Below, one piece after another: positions 61,945-64,000 of a stretch of 64,000 nucleotides of DNA. Within the stretch, counting starts at the first letter, position 1, and every line of letters starts with the position of its first letter. The DNA is taken from contig NC_046683.1 in assembly GCF_009870125.1 (NCBI RefSeq), forward strand, positions 64,991,869-65,055,868. The letters run 5' to 3'. Origin of the DNA: Drosophila pseudoobscura (taxonomy: Eukaryota > Arthropoda > Insecta > Diptera > Drosophilidae). Both the position numbers and the translations under genes were made by a program. Under the pieces are notes generated by a model. The model did no database searches. It worked only from the letters and a program-made list of their open reading frames with translations, and was not told where the DNA came from.

Positions 61945-63661
61945 ATGTAAGTGAATGGACATTATTGATTTGTCTGGGGTTTTGGGGGGTCCTTCTCGTA
62001 CTCGTTTCTCGTTTTTCGCACTGGGGTAATGCTCATTTAATGCCCACACATTAAGTATACGCAGCATGGGCCCAGCATTTCATTTATCCAAATAGTCCAT
62101 TTCGATTGGGGCACCGCACCCGAAGTGGCTCCAGCAACAGCAGCTGCAGCTCCCATTATTCACTCACAATGGCCGAGAGAGAGAGAGTCTTCCTCTGGTC
62201 CGGCAGTGGCGATGGCGTTGGTGATGACGCTGCCGCATCACATGGCATGGCATTCACACGCCGTAAAATCAATAATTTTGACTACGTTTCGCCTGAGCCG
62301 TGAGTCAGGCCATGCAAAGTAAATGAATTGTCCAAAAGGGAACGCAAATAATGCCGGGTGTTTCGCCCGATCGATTTAATTTCCTTCGCACTACGAACAT
62401 TATCAATACTCACCTGTAACGTAGCATTCCATGGGATTCATTTCCATAACATTCCACAACTGAATATTTAACTATTTCCTTAACTTTGGCCGTCAACAGA
62501 ACCCAGAGACCGCGGTAGAGTTCTAAGTTTTAAGGGTCTCTGCGATGGGCAAGAAAGACAAGAACAAGGAACCGTAAGTGCTAATCTCTGCACTCTTCGA
62601 TTAGCCGGCTAGATTTTCTCCAGCACTCTCTGTGTATAGCACACACACACACGTACCGTCGAGATATTTTAAAGAATCGCTAGAACGCTAGAACGATAGA
62701 AACCGTAGACCCATAGTCATAACGAAACCCCTACCTCCCATACTTTGTGTAATCCAAGTCCTGTATTTAATTTGAGCGCCCCGTTGGGAGTTGATTAGTC
62801 TTGGTATTTGCCCTCCTTGTGAGCTCGTTGCATGACTAATGATTGTTCCCTGCAGGGCGGACGCTGCACCAGCTGGCGATGCACCACCTGCTGGACCTCC
62901 AGCAGGCGAGGGAGGCGATGGCGAGATTGTGGGCGGACCACACAATCCGCAGCAGATTGCGGCACAGAAGCGTCTCCAGCAGACGCAGGCGCAGGTCGAT
63001 GAGGTGAGTGGAATACAATTTCGCGATTTCATGAAGAACCTTTACAAGGAGAGCTTCTGCTTCTGTTCTTCTGTCCCGCCCTTTAGGTCGTCGACATTAT
63101 GCGCACAAACGTCGAGAAGGTGCTGGAGCGCGATAGCAAGCTGTCGGAGTTGGACGATCGCGCCGATGCCTTGCAGCAGGGCGCCTCGCAGTTCGAGCAG
63201 CAGGCGGGCAAGCTCAAGAGGAAATTCTGGCTCCAGAACTTGAAGGTCTGTGTGGCGGCGTCGGCAGAGAAGTAACTAGCACTAACCCATTGTTCGGTTC
63301 CACTTGCAGATGATGATCATAATGGGCGTGATTGGCCTGGTTGTCGTGGGAATCATTGCAAGTAAGTTAATCGTGCGGAAATCCCTAGATCAGGCTGTTC
63401 TTCTTACTCACAACATGGGACACACACATCCCCTAGAGATACATACAAAGCCACCCGACACCCGACACCCAACACCCGACACCCACTCAACACGGAACCA
63501 ATATATACATCCACTTTCTATTGTTTGGTTTATTCTTGTTTAGCGCTGATTTCGTTAGCCTAAATTACGTTTATTTCGATTTACGCACACAGAGACTAAA
63601 TTTGATTTTGAATTGGTTCTTTAATTCCGCCAACTCTTTTTTTCTCTAGGTAATTTTATGT
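61945..63661 (+). CDS. nSyb: Neuronal synaptobrevin (VAMP), 3' end beyond window
   Basis: Synaptic-vesicle v-SNARE that pairs with syntaxin and SNAP-25 for transmitter release. Coding exons are 62545-62573 (MGKKDKNKE), 62856-63003, 63087-63245 and 63310-63361. An alternative upstream exon ending at 61946 supplies AT, which with the G of 62856 makes an ATG (MADAAPAGD). The Pro/Ala/Gly-rich N-terminus precedes the SNARE motif ([20 protein letters not shown], then [19 protein letters not shown], with the zero-layer Arg in DDRAD), [12 protein letters not shown] and a C-terminal membrane anchor ([17 protein letters not shown]). After 63361 the frame can join 63650 (SNFM, stop at 63661) or 63543 (short TLISLA tail). 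The long C-terminal form known in flies would need exons past 64000. Confidence 0.93.
62574..62855 (+). other. nSyb: Intron 1 of the nSyb MGKKDKNKE form
   Basis: The donor is GTAAGT at 62574 and the acceptor is CAG at 62853-62855. The intron contains ACACAC at 62641-62652 and no other feature. Exon 2 begins GGCGGACGC, which serves as the second part of either start exon. Confidence 0.85.
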
Positions 63662-64000
63662 AGATTGCTAGCTATCCATTGCTAATCCATAAGAAACTAG
63701 TAACTTAGCAGCAATGCATCATCCGCAATGCAAATGCAAACGCATATCAAAAGCAATCAATTAATCAATCAATCAATCAAGCAACCCAATAAGATCCGTA
63801 ATCGAAATCGAAATCAAAACCGATATCAAATTCAATCCCATCTAAAAACTGCCATGAGTAGAGCTAAAACTCACAGTCCAACTGTTGTACGTTTGATGAT
63901 CTGATCGCTCGCTAAACCGATTCGAATTTGATGCCTTGCGAAATTTCCACCAAAAAAAAAAAACCAAAAATAAAAACCAAAAACCGATCGATCGATCAGT
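63662..64000. other. nSyb downstream intron or 3' UTR
   Basis: AT-rich DNA with an AATC tandem run at 63757-63780, an A-run near 63950-63962 and GATCGATCGATC at 63987-63998. It is either 3' UTR of the short nSyb form or intron of longer forms. No coding exon is recognised before the window ends. Confidence 0.5.

Noticed and set aside
63362-63543. Read-through extension of nSyb after the membrane anchor
   Set aside because: It begins with a consensus GTAAGT donor and translates ACCC repeats; splicing to a downstream exon is far more likely.

Overview
This is nuclear DNA of a fly, almost certainly Drosophila. The evidence is short GT-AG introns, GC-rich coding exons in AT-rich, microsatellite-laden spacers, fly core-promoter words (DRE, the GGTCACACT motif, an E-box), and a set of clearly fly genes. 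The satellite and gene arrangement make the obscura group a plausible guess, but I cannot confirm the species from sequence alone.

Layout. 1-4.2 kb is spacer with one possible decayed coding fragment. 4.2-20.4 kb is a large composite inverted structure. Diverged repeat copies lead into a tandem array of ~319-bp units (4.8-9.74 kb), then a ~1-kb unique arm, a ~390-bp centre holding two 128-bp direct repeats, the same arm inverted, and a longer array of the same satellite in opposite orientation (12.13-20.4 kb). 21.3-25.2 kb holds the minus-strand 3' part of a TEX2-like lipid-transfer gene with eight visible exons. 25.2-32.8 kb is very AT-rich noncoding DNA. 32.8-39.4 kb is orb2 (minus strand, four coding exons, CPEB translational regulator with a Gln/His-rich segment), with its long upstream region reaching about 43 kb. 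After that come GNBP3 (44.3-45.8, plus), mRpL12 (46.6-47.2, plus), a secreted CUB-domain gene (48.3-49.9, plus), mitochondrial valyl-tRNA synthetase (50.1-53.4, minus) head-to-head with alphaCOP (53.8-57.5, plus), a CBF-beta gene (Bro/Bgb, minus), a METTL2/METTL8-type tRNA methyltransferase (plus), and the 5' part of nSyb (plus, running off the right end).

The genes are ordinary nuclear neighbours, not an operon. They cover translation control (orb2), mitochondrial translation (mRpL12, ValRS-m), tRNA modification (metl), vesicle traffic (alphaCOP, nSyb), membrane-contact lipid transfer (TEX2-like), antifungal sensing (GNBP3) and transcription (CBF-beta). Multi-exon models were built by hand by matching GT-AG sites and reading phase, and all total to whole codons.

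The most unusual items are the satellite palindrome at 4.8-20.4 kb and the methyltransferase gene. The latter has two alternative 5' coding segments that join the same exon at the same codon, one of them METTL8-like with a mitochondrial-type leader. nSyb also has a second start codon split across an intron.
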